5,358 nt of DNA from Deltaproteobacteria bacterium. GTDB taxonomy: Bacteria; Desulfobacterota; Syntrophia; Syntrophales; UBA5619. Below, piece after piece: positions 1 to 5,358 of this stretch. The notes under the pieces are model-generated. The model did not search any database. It saw only the letters and a list, made by a program, of their open reading frames with translations, and was not told the DNA's origin. Location of the stretch: assembly GCA_026388345.1 (NCBI GenBank), contig JAPLJY010000177.1:1-5358 (forward strand), read 5' to 3'. Made by a program: the position numbers and the translations under genes. The stretch's first letter is position 1. The number at the start of each line of letters is the position of its first letter.

Positions 1-579
1 GAGATGACCGAGGTCGCGGAAATCCTCCGCCATGCGACGAAACGCAGCCTCATCATCCTGGACGAGGTCGGAAGGGGAACGAGCACCTTCGACGGCCTCA
101 GCATCGCCTGGGCGACGGCGGAATACATCCACGACGCCCCGTCGCTCGGGGCAAGGACGCTCTTCGCCACCCACTATCACGAATTGACGGAGCTGGCCGT
201 CACGAAGGAAGGGGTCCGGAATTTCAACATCGCCGTCCGGGAGTGGGGGGAGAAAATCATCTTCCTCCGGAAGATCATGGAGGGGGGAACCAACCGGAGC
301 TACGGGATCCAGGTGGCGCGGCTTGCGGGAGTGCCGTCCGAGGTGATTGCCCGGGCCAAGGAGATCCTCCGCAATCTGGAGGGGGGTGAACTCGATGCAT
401 CCGGAATGCCGAAGATCGCCCGGGGCCGAAGGGCGGATCGGAAGAATGCCAATCAACTCAGTCTGTTTGCCGGAGAAGGTGATGCGATCCTTGAGGAAAT
501 TCGCGGCCTCGATCCGCTGAGACTGACGCCTCTTGATGCGCTGCAGCGTCTGAGCGACTGGAAGACGAGGCTGGAATAG
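1..579 (+). CDS. mutS: DNA mismatch repair protein MutS, C-terminal part (5' end outside window)
   Basis: MutS binds base mismatches and small loops in DNA and, through its ABC-type ATPase, recruits MutL to start repair in the cytoplasm. The reading frame is open from base 1, so the gene begins upstream; 192 residues are visible. They include the Walker B and D-loop stretch [13 protein letters not shown] (Asp21 and Glu22 of the visible part), the H-loop in FATHYHE (His58) and the conserved [13 protein letters not shown] segment near residues 100-112. A variable linker follows, with QLSLF at visible residues 152-156, matching the beta-clamp-binding motif of MutS. The end, [17 protein letters not shown], is the usual C-terminal helical dimer/tetramer region, so the C terminus looks complete. 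The stop is TAG at 577-579. The Walker A region lies outside the window. The next gene starts 23 bp downstream on the same strand, so co-transcription is possible. The family assignment is secure. Confidence 0.97.
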   Translation, partial: EMTEVAEILRHATKRSLIILDEVGRGTSTFDGLSIAWATAEYIHDAPSLGARTLFATHYHELTELAVTKEGVRNFNIAVREWGEKIIFLRKIMEGGTNRSYGIQVARLAGVPSEVIARAKEILRNLEGGELDASGMPKIARGRRADRKNANQLSLFAGEGDAILEEIRGLDPLRLTPLDALQRLSDWKTRLE

Positions 580-602
580 GATGGACGAAAGCGGATAAGA
601 TC

Positions 603-1742
603 ATGACGGATACCACGTCGAAACCGGGTTACGAACTGACTCAAGGGGAAGAGGGAAGCGCGCTGGCTCTTTGCCTTCGGGGGCGGATTACGCTGGGTGA
701 TGCGGAGAGCCTGTTCGCCCGGATGAATGACGCCGTTGCGGGAGGGAATCCTGCGTCCGTCCGGATCGACCTGAGCGGGGTTTCCTACATGGACGGCGCC
801 GGCGTCCTGACCCTGCTGCGTCTGGAGGATTCCATCCGGGGAAAGGGTATCCCCTTCACCCTGGTTCGCGTCCCGGAGGAGATCCGGGGGGTCATGGGAC
901 TGATCGACCGGGAATCTCTGACACGGTCTCCGCTCCGCGCCGAAGGCGGACCGGTCGGCATTGTGGAGGGGCTCGGATCGGCCAGCGTCCGAATCTCGAA
1001 GGATTTTGTCGCTATGCTGGCCTTTCTGGGGGATCTGGTTGCGGCGGTCATCCATCTGCTCCGGCATCCGCGCGAGGTGCGCTGGGAGGATGTCTTCTTC
1101 TACGTGCGGCGTGTGGGCGCAGAAGGGCTTCCCATCGTCGGACTGATCAGCATCCTGATCGGCCTGATCATAGCCTTCATGTCCTCGCTCCAGCTCAAGC
1201 AGTTCGGGGCGAACGTCTATGTGGCATCGCTGGTGGCGGTGGCCATCGTCCGGGAACTTGGGCCCATCATGACCGCGATACTCGTGGCCGGCCGCTCCGC
1301 ATCCGCTTTCGCCGCGGAGATCGGGACGATGAGGGTGAATGACGAGGTAGACGCCCTGGTCACGATGGGTTTCGACCCGATCCGCTTTCTGGTCGTCCCC
1401 AAACTGATCGCGACCGTGATCGTTCTGCCGCTTCTGACCATCTACGCGGACCTGTTCGGGATCCTCGGGGGGATGATCGTCGGGGTTGCGGGGCTCGATC
1501 TGACGGCCTACACCTATCTCCAGGCGAGCCGGAGGAGCATTACCGTATTTTTTCTGAACGCGAGTCTCGTCAAGGCGGCGGTTTTCGCCTGCATCGTCGC
1601 CTGGATCGGATGCCAGCGCGGGATTCAGGTACGGGGCGGCGTGGAGGAGGTGGGTGCGGCGACCACGTCGGCCGTGGTCACGGCGATCCTGCTGATCGTA
1701 GTCGTGGATTCGGCGTTTGCCGTCGTTCTGAACTACCTCTAA
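603..1742 (+). CDS. mlaE: STAS-domain/MlaE-family ABC permease (lipid transport)
   Basis: This 379-residue inner-membrane permease belongs to the MlaE family, which moves phospholipids between inner and outer membranes with an MlaF ATPase and an MCE protein. Residues about 10-107 form a STAS domain (core DLSGVSYMDGAGVLTLLRL, 56-74), equivalent to the separate MlaB subunit of E. coli. Residues about 130-379 are the permease: an amphipathic helix near 135-153 and hydrophobic segments near 176-196, 205-230, 263-292, 312-336 and 355-378. The family signature ELGPIMTAILVAGRSASAFA lies at 218-237, followed by EIGTMRVNDEVDAL and MGFDPIRFLVVPK. The STAS acceptor position, usually Ser or Thr after Asp, is Gly65. 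ATG 603 is preceded by only a weak Shine-Dalgarno sequence (GGA at 593-595), so translation may depend partly on coupling to mutS. The MlaF-type ATPase follows after a duplicated 14-bp junction. The family is secure; the direction of lipid transport cannot be read from sequence. Confidence 0.94.
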   Translation: MTDTTSKPGYELTQGEEGSALALCLRGRITLGDAESLFARMNDAVAGGNPASVRIDLSGVSYMDGAGVLTLLRLEDSIRGKGIPFTLVRVPEEIRGVMGLIDRESLTRSPLRAEGGPVGIVEGLGSASVRISKDFVAMLAFLGDLVAAVIHLLRHPREVRWEDVFFYVRRVGAEGLPIVGLISILIGLIIAFMSSLQLKQFGANVYVASLVAVAIVRELGPIMTAILVAGRSASAFAAEIGTMRVNDEVDALVTMGFDPIRFLVVPKLIATVIVLPLLTIYADLFGILGGMIVGVAGLDLTAYTYLQASRRSITVFFLNASLVKAAVFACIVAWIGCQRGIQVRGGVEEVGAATTSAVVTAILLIVVVDSAFAVVLNYL

Positions 1743-1767
1743 GGGAGATCGATTAAGGGAGATCGAT
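1740..1767 (+). repeat. Perfect 14-bp tandem duplication carrying stop codon and SD
   Basis: TAAGGGAGATCGAT occurs twice back to back at 1740-1753 and 1754-1767. The first copy supplies the TAA stop of the permease gene (1740-1742). The second copy supplies a Shine-Dalgarno sequence (AAGGGAG, 1755-1761), 4 nt before the ATPase start, and the first two bases of its ATG (1766-1768). Its TAA (1754-1756) lies in the ATPase frame, so the ATPase cannot start further upstream. The first copy has ATT where the second has ATG. A single copy would leave the stop and start only about 9 bp apart, so the duplication has widened the junction and doubled the SD. Confidence 0.9.
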
Positions 1768-2560
1768 GGAAGGCAACAGAGATAACGTTCAGATTCCGGA
1801 TGATCCGGTCATTGTCGTGGAGGGTCTGACGGCCGGCTTCGGCGAGACGACGATTCTCGAGAACGTGAATCTAAAGGTCTTGCGCGGGGAGATCCTCTGT
1901 ATCGTTGGGGGAAGCGGCTGCGGAAAGTCGACGCTCCTCAAGCACATGATCGGTCTCATCCGTCCCGAATCCGGAAGGGTTTTGGTGGGCGGCGACGATG
2001 TCGCCGCCGTCGATGACGAAAGGCTAAACCGGATCCGCAGAGGGATCGGCGTCCTCTTCCAGTCGGATGCCCTCCTCGGATCGATGACCCTGGGGGAAAA
2101 CGTGGCCCTGCCACTTTCGGGTTTCACGGGGATTTCCGCCGAAACCGTAAAGCTGATCGTCCGGGTGAAGTTAGGGATGGTGAATCTCGCCGGGTACGAG
2201 AACCACTATCCAGCCGAGCTGTCGGGAGGCATGAGGAAACGCGGCGGTCTGGCCAGGGCGATGGTCCTGGATCCGCAGATCCTCTTCTTTGACGAACCTT
2301 CGGCCGGTCTGGATCCGATCAACTCGGCGGAGCTGGAAACGTTGATCCGGGGGATCAATTCCGGTCTCGGGACGACGATGGTGATCGTCAGCCACCAGGT
2401 CGAACTGGTCCTCCGCGTGGCCCACCGAATCCTGATGCTGGATCGCGGCGCCAGGGGGATTGTCGCAGCGGGGTCACCGGATGAGCTCCGGGATACGGCA
2501 ACCGATCCGCGGGTCCGGAATTTTCTCTTCCGGGGAGAGGCTGCGATGGGGAAAAGGTGA
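1766..2560 (+). CDS. mlaF: MlaF-type ABC transporter ATP-binding protein
   Basis: This 264-residue cytoplasmic ATPase would power lipid transport by the upstream permease. All nucleotide-binding motifs are intact: Walker A GGSGCGKST (48-56), Q-loop Gln99, signature LSGGM (152-156), Walker B ILFFDEP (172-178, Glu177 catalytic), D-loop SAGLDP (179-184) and H-loop His210. The stretch from GGMRKRGGLARA to LDPI is typical of the MlaF/Ttg2A/Mkl branch of ABC ATPases rather than sugar or amino-acid importers. Length is close to that of E. coli MlaF. The start is ATG 1766, with AAGGGAG 4 nt upstream; an in-frame TAA at 1754-1756 rules out a longer product. The stop TGA (2558-2560) lies inside the Shine-Dalgarno region of the next gene, 4 bp before its ATG, which suggests coupled translation. 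The gene carries a 9-bp GC-rich inverted repeat at 1988-2008. Confidence 0.96.
   Translation: MEGNRDNVQIPDDPVIVVEGLTAGFGETTILENVNLKVLRGEILCIVGGSGCGKSTLLKHMIGLIRPESGRVLVGGDDVAAVDDERLNRIRRGIGVLFQSDALLGSMTLGENVALPLSGFTGISAETVKLIVRVKLGMVNLAGYENHYPAELSGGMRKRGGLARAMVLDPQILFFDEPSAGLDPINSAELETLIRGINSGLGTTMVIVSHQVELVLRVAHRILMLDRGARGIVAAGSPDELRDTATDPRVRNFLFRGEAAMGKR
1988..2008 (+). other. Intragenic GC-rich hairpin in the ATPase gene
   Basis: GGCGGCGAC (1988-1996) and GTCGCCGCC (2000-2008) are perfect reverse complements around a 3-nt GAT loop. It lies inside the ATPase gene and encodes the glycine/aspartate/alanine-rich stretch GGDDVAAV, downstream of Walker A. There is no T tract after it, so it is not a terminator. 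It may simply reflect GC-rich codon choice. Confidence 0.5.
2554..2560 (+). promoter_or_regulatory. Ribosome binding site that sets the MCE protein start
   Basis: AAGGTGA sits 4 nt before ATG 2565 and contains the TGA stop of the ATPase gene (2558-2560). It supports ATG 2565 over the in-frame ATG at 2460, which would overlap the ATPase gene by about 100 bp and add 35 polar residues before the membrane anchor. Confidence 0.75.
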
Positions 2561-2564
2561 AGCG

Positions 2565-3533
2565 ATGGCGAGAAGAAATTCGAATTTCATGATCGGTCTT
2601 TTTGTGACGGCGGGGGTTGCAATCGGCCTTGCGGCCATCGTCTGGCTCGGGGCGTCGAAATATTTCGAAGAGGGATCGCTTTACGTGTCCTATTTTGACG
2701 AGTCCGTTCAGGGGTTACAGGTCGATTCGCGGGTGAAATACCGGGGCGTGGACATCGGAAAGGTGCAGAGCATTGGGGTTGCTCCCGATCACAAACTGGT
2801 CGAGGTGGTCATGAAGATCGATCTCGACGGGGAGAGAGGGAAAAATCTCGTGACCCAGCTTCGGGCCGCAGGGATTACGGGGATCGTCTTCATCGAACTG
2901 GACCGGAGAAACGCGGAGGACCCGATCCTGATGCCCCCTTCGGGAATGGAGACCCGCTACCCGGTGATCGCCTCGCAACTCTCTCAGACCAAACAGATGC
3001 TCACGAGCGTGGATAGGATCATGAGTAAGATCGAACAGGTGGATCTCAAGGGGATCTCCGATCAGCTCAAACAGACATCGCGGGCGGTGGAGACCTTCCT
3101 CTCGGGAAAGCAGATGACGGGCATCCTGGCGAAGCTCGATTCGACCGCCGGCAGCCTCGACCAGGGATTGCGGCGGATCGATCGGATCCTGGCGGAAGGA
3201 AGGGTGGAGGGGGTTCTGGAGGAGGCGAGGCAGGGGCTGCAGGAGTCGCGCAAGACGCTTGCCGATGCCCGGGAACTGGTTGCCGCGGTCCGGGGGGAAG
3301 TCAAAAACCTCAAGGCGTCGGAAACCGCAGACCGTGCCGGACGCCTGTTAGAGGGGATCGACCGGCGGACGCGCGGAATGAAAACAGATTTCGAGCGGAC
3401 CACCGATGATATCCGTCGGGCGGCGGAGAGCCTCAAGCTTCTTTTGGAACGCCTGCATGCGAATCCCTCGGATCTGCTTTTCAGCCGGCCTCCCGTTGAC
3501 GACGGACCGCAAAGAGGAGAGGTGGAAAGATGA
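2565..3533 (+). CDS. mlaD: MCE-domain (MlaD-type) periplasmic lipid-binding protein
   Basis: This 322-residue protein is anchored in the inner membrane by one helix and carries a single MCE domain; MlaD-type proteins assemble as hexameric rings that pass lipids from the ABC core into the periplasm. The anchor spans about residues 8-28 (FMIGLFVTAG to VWLGA). The MCE domain covers about 36-118, with VQGLQVDSRVKYRGVDIGKV at 48-67 and AAGITGIVFIELD at 101-113. A long, charged, helix-rich segment (about 140-298) with repeated Leu/Ile spacing looks like coiled coil, and the tail PSDLLFSRPP (301-310) is typical of longer MCE proteins. E. coli MlaD is much shorter (about 180 residues) and lacks such a long helix, so this protein may extend further across the periplasm, perhaps as a needle or barrel. 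The stop overlaps the lipoprotein start as ATGA (3530-3533). The family is secure; the extended structure is inference. Confidence 0.94.
   Translation: MARRNSNFMIGLFVTAGVAIGLAAIVWLGASKYFEEGSLYVSYFDESVQGLQVDSRVKYRGVDIGKVQSIGVAPDHKLVEVVMKIDLDGERGKNLVTQLRAAGITGIVFIELDRRNAEDPILMPPSGMETRYPVIASQLSQTKQMLTSVDRIMSKIEQVDLKGISDQLKQTSRAVETFLSGKQMTGILAKLDSTAGSLDQGLRRIDRILAEGRVEGVLEEARQGLQESRKTLADARELVAAVRGEVKNLKASETADRAGRLLEGIDRRTRGMKTDFERTTDDIRRAAESLKLLLERLHANPSDLLFSRPPVDDGPQRGEVER
3513..3525 (+). promoter_or_regulatory. Ribosome binding site of the lipoprotein gene
   Basis: A purine-rich stretch at the 3' end of the MCE gene contains AGGAG (3515-3519, 10 nt before the start) and AGGTG (3520-3524, 5 nt before the start). 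The second is the better spaced. Together with the ATGA stop/start overlap at 3530-3533 it supports ATG 3530 as the start and suggests translational coupling. Confidence 0.65.
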
Positions 3534-4150
3534 AAAAAAGGATCGGGATCATCCTGCTGATCGGTCTGTTGTCCGGCTGTATAGGCGGAACAGGACAAAC
3601 GCCCTTCATACGGCAGTACGTTCTGGAATACCCGCCGCCGCAGGGCGGCGGGCGGCCCGCGGTCGATGCGATGGTCCGGGTGGAGCGGTTATCCGCGGAC
3701 CGCATGTTCATGGGGCAGGCCATGCTTTATCGCCAGGGGCCCTTCCTGCGGGAAGCCTATCCGGCGCAACGCTGGCGGGTCGGCCCGGGGGACATGGTGA
3801 CGGAATTTCTTCGGCGCGATCTTCGCGAGGCGGGTCTCTTCCGCGCGGTTCTCTCGGAGCGGGACGCCGAGGAGGTCCGTTTTTCCTTGACGGGCGGGGT
3901 GGAGGAGTTTCTCGAGAGCTGGGAAACCAAGAAACGCAAGGCCCTCCTCACGGCGACGATCACGCTGCTGGATCTCTCCCGGAAGGAGACGGCCTCTCTG
4001 GTGGTCTTTCAGAAGACCTACCGGCTTGAGGCGGCCGTCGCCGGGGAAGGGGCGGCAGGTCTGGCCGCGGCGATGAGTCTGGCGATGTCTGATCTTTCGC
4101 GACAGGTGATCGCGGACATCGCCTCAGCCCTCAGGGCGCCCGGCAGATGA
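3530..4150 (+). CDS. ABC-type transport auxiliary lipoprotein (PqiC/DUF330-like)
   Basis: This 206-residue lipoprotein begins with a classic lipoprotein signal: MKKR, a hydrophobic run IGIILLIGLL, then lipobox LSGC with Cys17 as the lipidated residue. Ile follows the Cys, not Asp, which favours sorting to the outer membrane by the E. coli rule. The mature part shows the auxiliary-lipoprotein pattern: an early RQYVLEYP, then VERLSADRMFMGQAMLYRQG (51-70), a conserved Trp in AQRWRVGPGDMVTEFLRRDL (79-98), AGLFRAV, and a beta-rich half ending in an amphipathic helix (about 176-202). Related proteins (PqiC) sit beside MCE transporter genes and are thought to dock the MCE channel at the outer membrane. 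The gene overlaps the MCE gene by 4 bp and ends the operon; there is no MlaC-type shuttle gene beside it. The lipoprotein call is firm, the family call strong, and the docking role is inferred. Confidence 0.88.
   Translation: MKKRIGIILLIGLLSGCIGGTGQTPFIRQYVLEYPPPQGGGRPAVDAMVRVERLSADRMFMGQAMLYRQGPFLREAYPAQRWRVGPGDMVTEFLRRDLREAGLFRAVLSERDAEEVRFSLTGGVEEFLESWETKKRKALLTATITLLDLSRKETASLVVFQKTYRLEAAVAGEGAAGLAAAMSLAMSDLSRQVIADIASALRAPGR
3631..3652 (+). other. Intragenic GC-rich hairpin in the lipoprotein gene
   Basis: CCCGCCGCC (3631-3639) and GGCGGCGGG (3644-3652) are perfect reverse complements around a GCAG loop, all G/C in the stem. It encodes the symmetrical PPPQGGG at residues 35-41 of the lipoprotein. 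It lies about 100 nt into the gene, where a strong mRNA stem could slow ribosomes or RNA polymerase, but no T tract follows. A functional role is not shown. Confidence 0.55.
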
Positions 4151-4156
4151 GCCGGG
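4139..4156 (+). terminator. GC-rich hairpin spanning the operon's last stop codon (weak terminator candidate)
   Basis: CCCGGC (4139-4144) and GCCGGG (4151-4156) pair perfectly around AGATGA, which contains the TGA stop of the lipoprotein gene. An overlapping alternative stem pairs CCGG at 4152-4155 with CCGG at 4160-4163. No run of T follows on the plus strand, so this is not a canonical intrinsic terminator; it could protect the mRNA 3' end or be incidental. Confidence 0.25.
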
Positions 4157-4176
4157 ATGCCGGACGACACGAGACT

Positions 4177-4352
4177 TGGAAAATCGTGATCCCTCCGCGC
4201 GCTGGACATTTTTCGACCCTGCACCTCCTCGCTTCGCTGCAAAGACGAAACTCGCGCTTCGCGCTCAAACAGTCGTCTTTGCGGGCGCTCCGCTGTGGAG
4301 GCAGGGGGCCCCGAAAAATCTCCAATGCGCGCTTTAAGGGATCCGACTTCCA
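4177..4352. repeat. Large imperfect palindrome (REP/MITE-like) between convergent genes
   Basis: The sequence folds back on itself over about 176 bp, centred near 4261-4264. Matching blocks from outside inward are: TGGAA (4177-4181) with TTCCA (4348-4352); TCG (4184-4186) with CGA (4344-4346); GATCCCT (4188-4194) with AGGGATC (4337-4343); GCGCGC (4197-4202) with GCGCGC (4327-4332); TGGA (4203-4206) with TCCA (4321-4324); ATTTTTCG (4208-4215) with CGAAAAAT (4312-4319); CCCTGC (4217-4222) with GCAGGG (4301-4306); CCTCC (4224-4228) with GGAGG (4297-4301, sharing one base with the previous block); GCAAAGACGA (4239-4248) with TCGTCTTTGC (4273-4282). At the apex CGCG-CTT-CGCG (4253-4263) makes a small hairpin. 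The palindrome fills most of the 235-bp gap (4151-4385) between two genes pointing at each other. No transposase, tRNA or other gene is seen in the gap. The structure is seen directly; its identity as a dispersed repeat or non-autonomous element is inferred. Confidence 0.82.
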
Positions 4353-4385
4353 TGTTGTGAAAAGGTCCCAAAGCCTGATTCAGGA

Positions 4386-5358
4386 TTATTTGATGCAGAC
4401 CCGCCGGACCTGCTTGAAATCGGTGACGCCCTGGATTGATTTGTAGATGCCGTCCTGCAGAAGGGTCGTCATCCCTTCCTCCATGGCCAGGTCCCGCATC
4501 ACCTCGACCGACTCGTGCTTCTGAATGAGCCGTTTCATGCCGTCCGTGGCGACGATGAGCTCGTGGATGCCCATCCGGCCCTTGTATCCTGTATTACCGC
4601 AGATATCGCATCCCTTCGGCCGGTAGAGCATGAATTTGTCGTCGTAGGGGATGTTCAGCTTCAGAAACTTCTCCTCGCCGTAACTCTGCAGAATTTCGTC
4701 GTATTCCGTGAGGTCGGGATGGTAGGCCTCCTTGCACTTCTTGCAGAGGGTCCGGACGAGCCGCTGGGCGAGGATGCCCAGGAGGGCGTCGGCAAAATTG
4801 AGCGGGTCGATCCCCATGTCGAGGAGGCGGACGATCGTTTCCGGGGCGCTGTTCGTGTGGAGCGTGCTGAAGACGAGGTGGCCCGTCAACGACGCCTCGA
4901 CGCCGGTCTTGGCCGTTTCGAAATCCCGCATCTCGCCCACCATGATCACGTCCGGATCCGCCCGGAGGAAGGCGCGCATGGCGGCGGCGAAGTCGAATCC
5001 GATCTTCGACTGCACCTGGACCTGGCGGAGTCCGTACTGGGTGATCTCCACGGGGTCCTCGGCCGTCCAGATCTTCCGGTCGGGGGTGTTGATTTCGTGG
5101 AGGGCGGCGTGCAGGGTGGTCGTCTTGCCTGAGCCGGTGGGGCCGACGACGAGGATCATCCCGTAGGGTTTATCCAGGATGGCCTTGAGTTCCCGGAAGT
5201 TGCGCACCGACATGCCCATCGCGGTGAGGGGCAGGATATTCCCACCCTTGGACAGGATCCGCATCACGACATCCTCGACGCCTCCCTGGGTCGGGATCGT
5301 GGCCACGCGGAGCTCGATCTCCTCACCGCCCGGCTTCCGGAACTTGATCTTGCCGTCC
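4386..5358 (-). CDS. GspE/PulE/PilB-family secretion or pilus assembly ATPase, C-terminal part (5' end outside window)
   Basis: This is the C-terminal 323 residues of a hexameric cytoplasmic ATPase that powers type II secretion or type IV pilus extension. The frame stays open to the right edge (first visible residues DGKIKFRKPGG), so the gene starts outside; a GTG at 5306-5304 is an internal Val, not the start. Motifs in visible numbering are: TIPTQGGVEDVVMRIL (20-35), Walker A GPTGSGKTT (72-80), Asp box TAEDPVEI (98-105), Walker B DPDVIMVGEMRD (134-145), His box STLHTNSA (164-171), and a zinc-binding pair of CxxC motifs (Cys205/208 and Cys250/253) followed by GYKGRMGIHEL. The CxxC pairs and GEMRD favour GspE/PilB over the retraction ATPase PilT, which lacks the cysteines. 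Which of GspE or PilB it is cannot be told without the N-terminal domain and neighbours. The stop is TAA (4388-4386). It converges on the transport operon across the large palindrome. Confidence 0.93.
   Translation of the reverse strand, partial: DGKIKFRKPGGEEIELRVATIPTQGGVEDVVMRILSKGGNILPLTAMGMSVRNFRELKAILDKPYGMILVVGPTGSGKTTTLHAALHEINTPDRKIWTAEDPVEITQYGLRQVQVQSKIGFDFAAAMRAFLRADPDVIMVGEMRDFETAKTGVEASLTGHLVFSTLHTNSAPETIVRLLDMGIDPLNFADALLGILAQRLVRTLCKKCKEAYHPDLTEYDEILQSYGEEKFLKLNIPYDDKFMLYRPKGCDICGNTGYKGRMGIHELIVATDGMKRLIQKHESVEVMRDLAMEEGMTTLLQDGIYKSIQGVTDFKQVRRVCIK

Noticed and set aside
453..1067. Minus-strand open frame of 204 codons across the mutS/permease junction
   Set aside because: It is antisense to both conserved genes and has no domain or signal of its own.
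2460..2564. Upstream ATG giving a longer MCE protein
   Set aside because: It would overlap the ATPase gene by about 100 bp and put 35 polar residues before the membrane anchor. ATG 2565 has a well-placed SD and gives the usual short, positively charged N terminus.
3406..4029. Plus-strand open frame of 207 codons overlapping the MCE and lipoprotein genes
   Set aside because: It is out of frame with two genes that have clear domains, and its Gly/Arg/Ala-rich composition is what a shifted frame of GC-rich coding DNA gives.
4197..4332. Central palindrome as a CRISPR array or a tRNA/rRNA gene
   Set aside because: There are no regularly spaced direct repeats, and no cloverleaf or rRNA motifs were seen; the structure is one nested inverted repeat.
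4018..4371. Minus-strand open frame of 117 codons over the palindrome and the lipoprotein 3' end
   Set aside because: It is antisense to the well-supported lipoprotein gene, its composition follows the repeat, and no SD or family feature was seen.
4371..4385. Small palindrome CCTGA-T-TCAGG just after the minus-strand ATPase stop as an intrinsic terminator
   Set aside because: The hairpin can form only about 4 base pairs around a 3-nt loop and is followed on the minus strand by CTTTGGG, not a T tract.
4147..4446. Plus-strand open frame of 99 codons starting at the lipoprotein stop
   Set aside because: It runs through the palindrome and then antisense into the conserved C terminus of the ATPase gene. 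Its residues derive from the repeat (runs of Arg, Ser and Leu), it has no recognisable domain, and its ATG overlaps the lipoprotein stop without its own SD.
4515..5166. Plus-strand open frames opposite the GspE/PilB-type gene
   Set aside because: They are antisense to a gene carrying all the ATPase motifs; long antisense frames are common in GC-rich DNA.

Overview
The window is GC-rich (about 60% by eye) and comes from a Gram-negative (diderm) bacterium. It holds an Mla-type phospholipid transport operon, an outer-membrane-type lipoprotein gene and a GspE/PilB-type secretion or pilus ATPase gene. Gene order, codon use and the style of the intergenic palindrome fit a deltaproteobacterial lineage such as Desulfobacterota/Syntrophales, but that is an inference and no phylogenetic marker here proves it.

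Layout. (1) 1-579, plus strand: the C-terminal 192 residues of the mismatch-repair ATPase MutS, cut by the window edge, with an intact end that includes a beta-clamp-binding motif. (2) 603-4150, plus strand: a tight four-gene operon beginning 23 bp after mutS. It encodes a permease with an N-terminal STAS domain (MlaB-MlaE type), an MlaF-type ATPase, a single-domain MCE protein (MlaD type) and a PqiC-type auxiliary lipoprotein. Junctions are 23 bp, 4 bp and an ATGA overlap, so translation is probably coupled. The 23-bp permease/ATPase junction consists mainly of a perfect 14-bp tandem duplication carrying both a stop codon and a Shine-Dalgarno sequence. (3) 4151-4385: a 235-bp convergent intergenic region, about three quarters of which is one imperfect palindrome of about 176 bp, probably a REP/MITE-like repeat. 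(4) 4386-5358, minus strand: the C-terminal 323 residues of a GspE/PulE/PilB-family hexameric ATPase that runs off the right edge.

How the genes work together. The permease dimer and the ATPase would form the inner-membrane ABC core. The MCE protein would form a hexameric lipid channel or shuttle in the periplasm, and the lipoprotein would contact that channel from the outer membrane. The STAS domain would replace the separate MlaB subunit. No MlaC-like periplasmic shuttle is visible. The ATPase on the other strand is functionally separate.

All genes belong to known families and I see no clearly undescribed system. The items most worth a second look are the large intergenic palindrome, the duplicated stop/SD junction and the STAS domain lacking the usual Ser/Thr acceptor.
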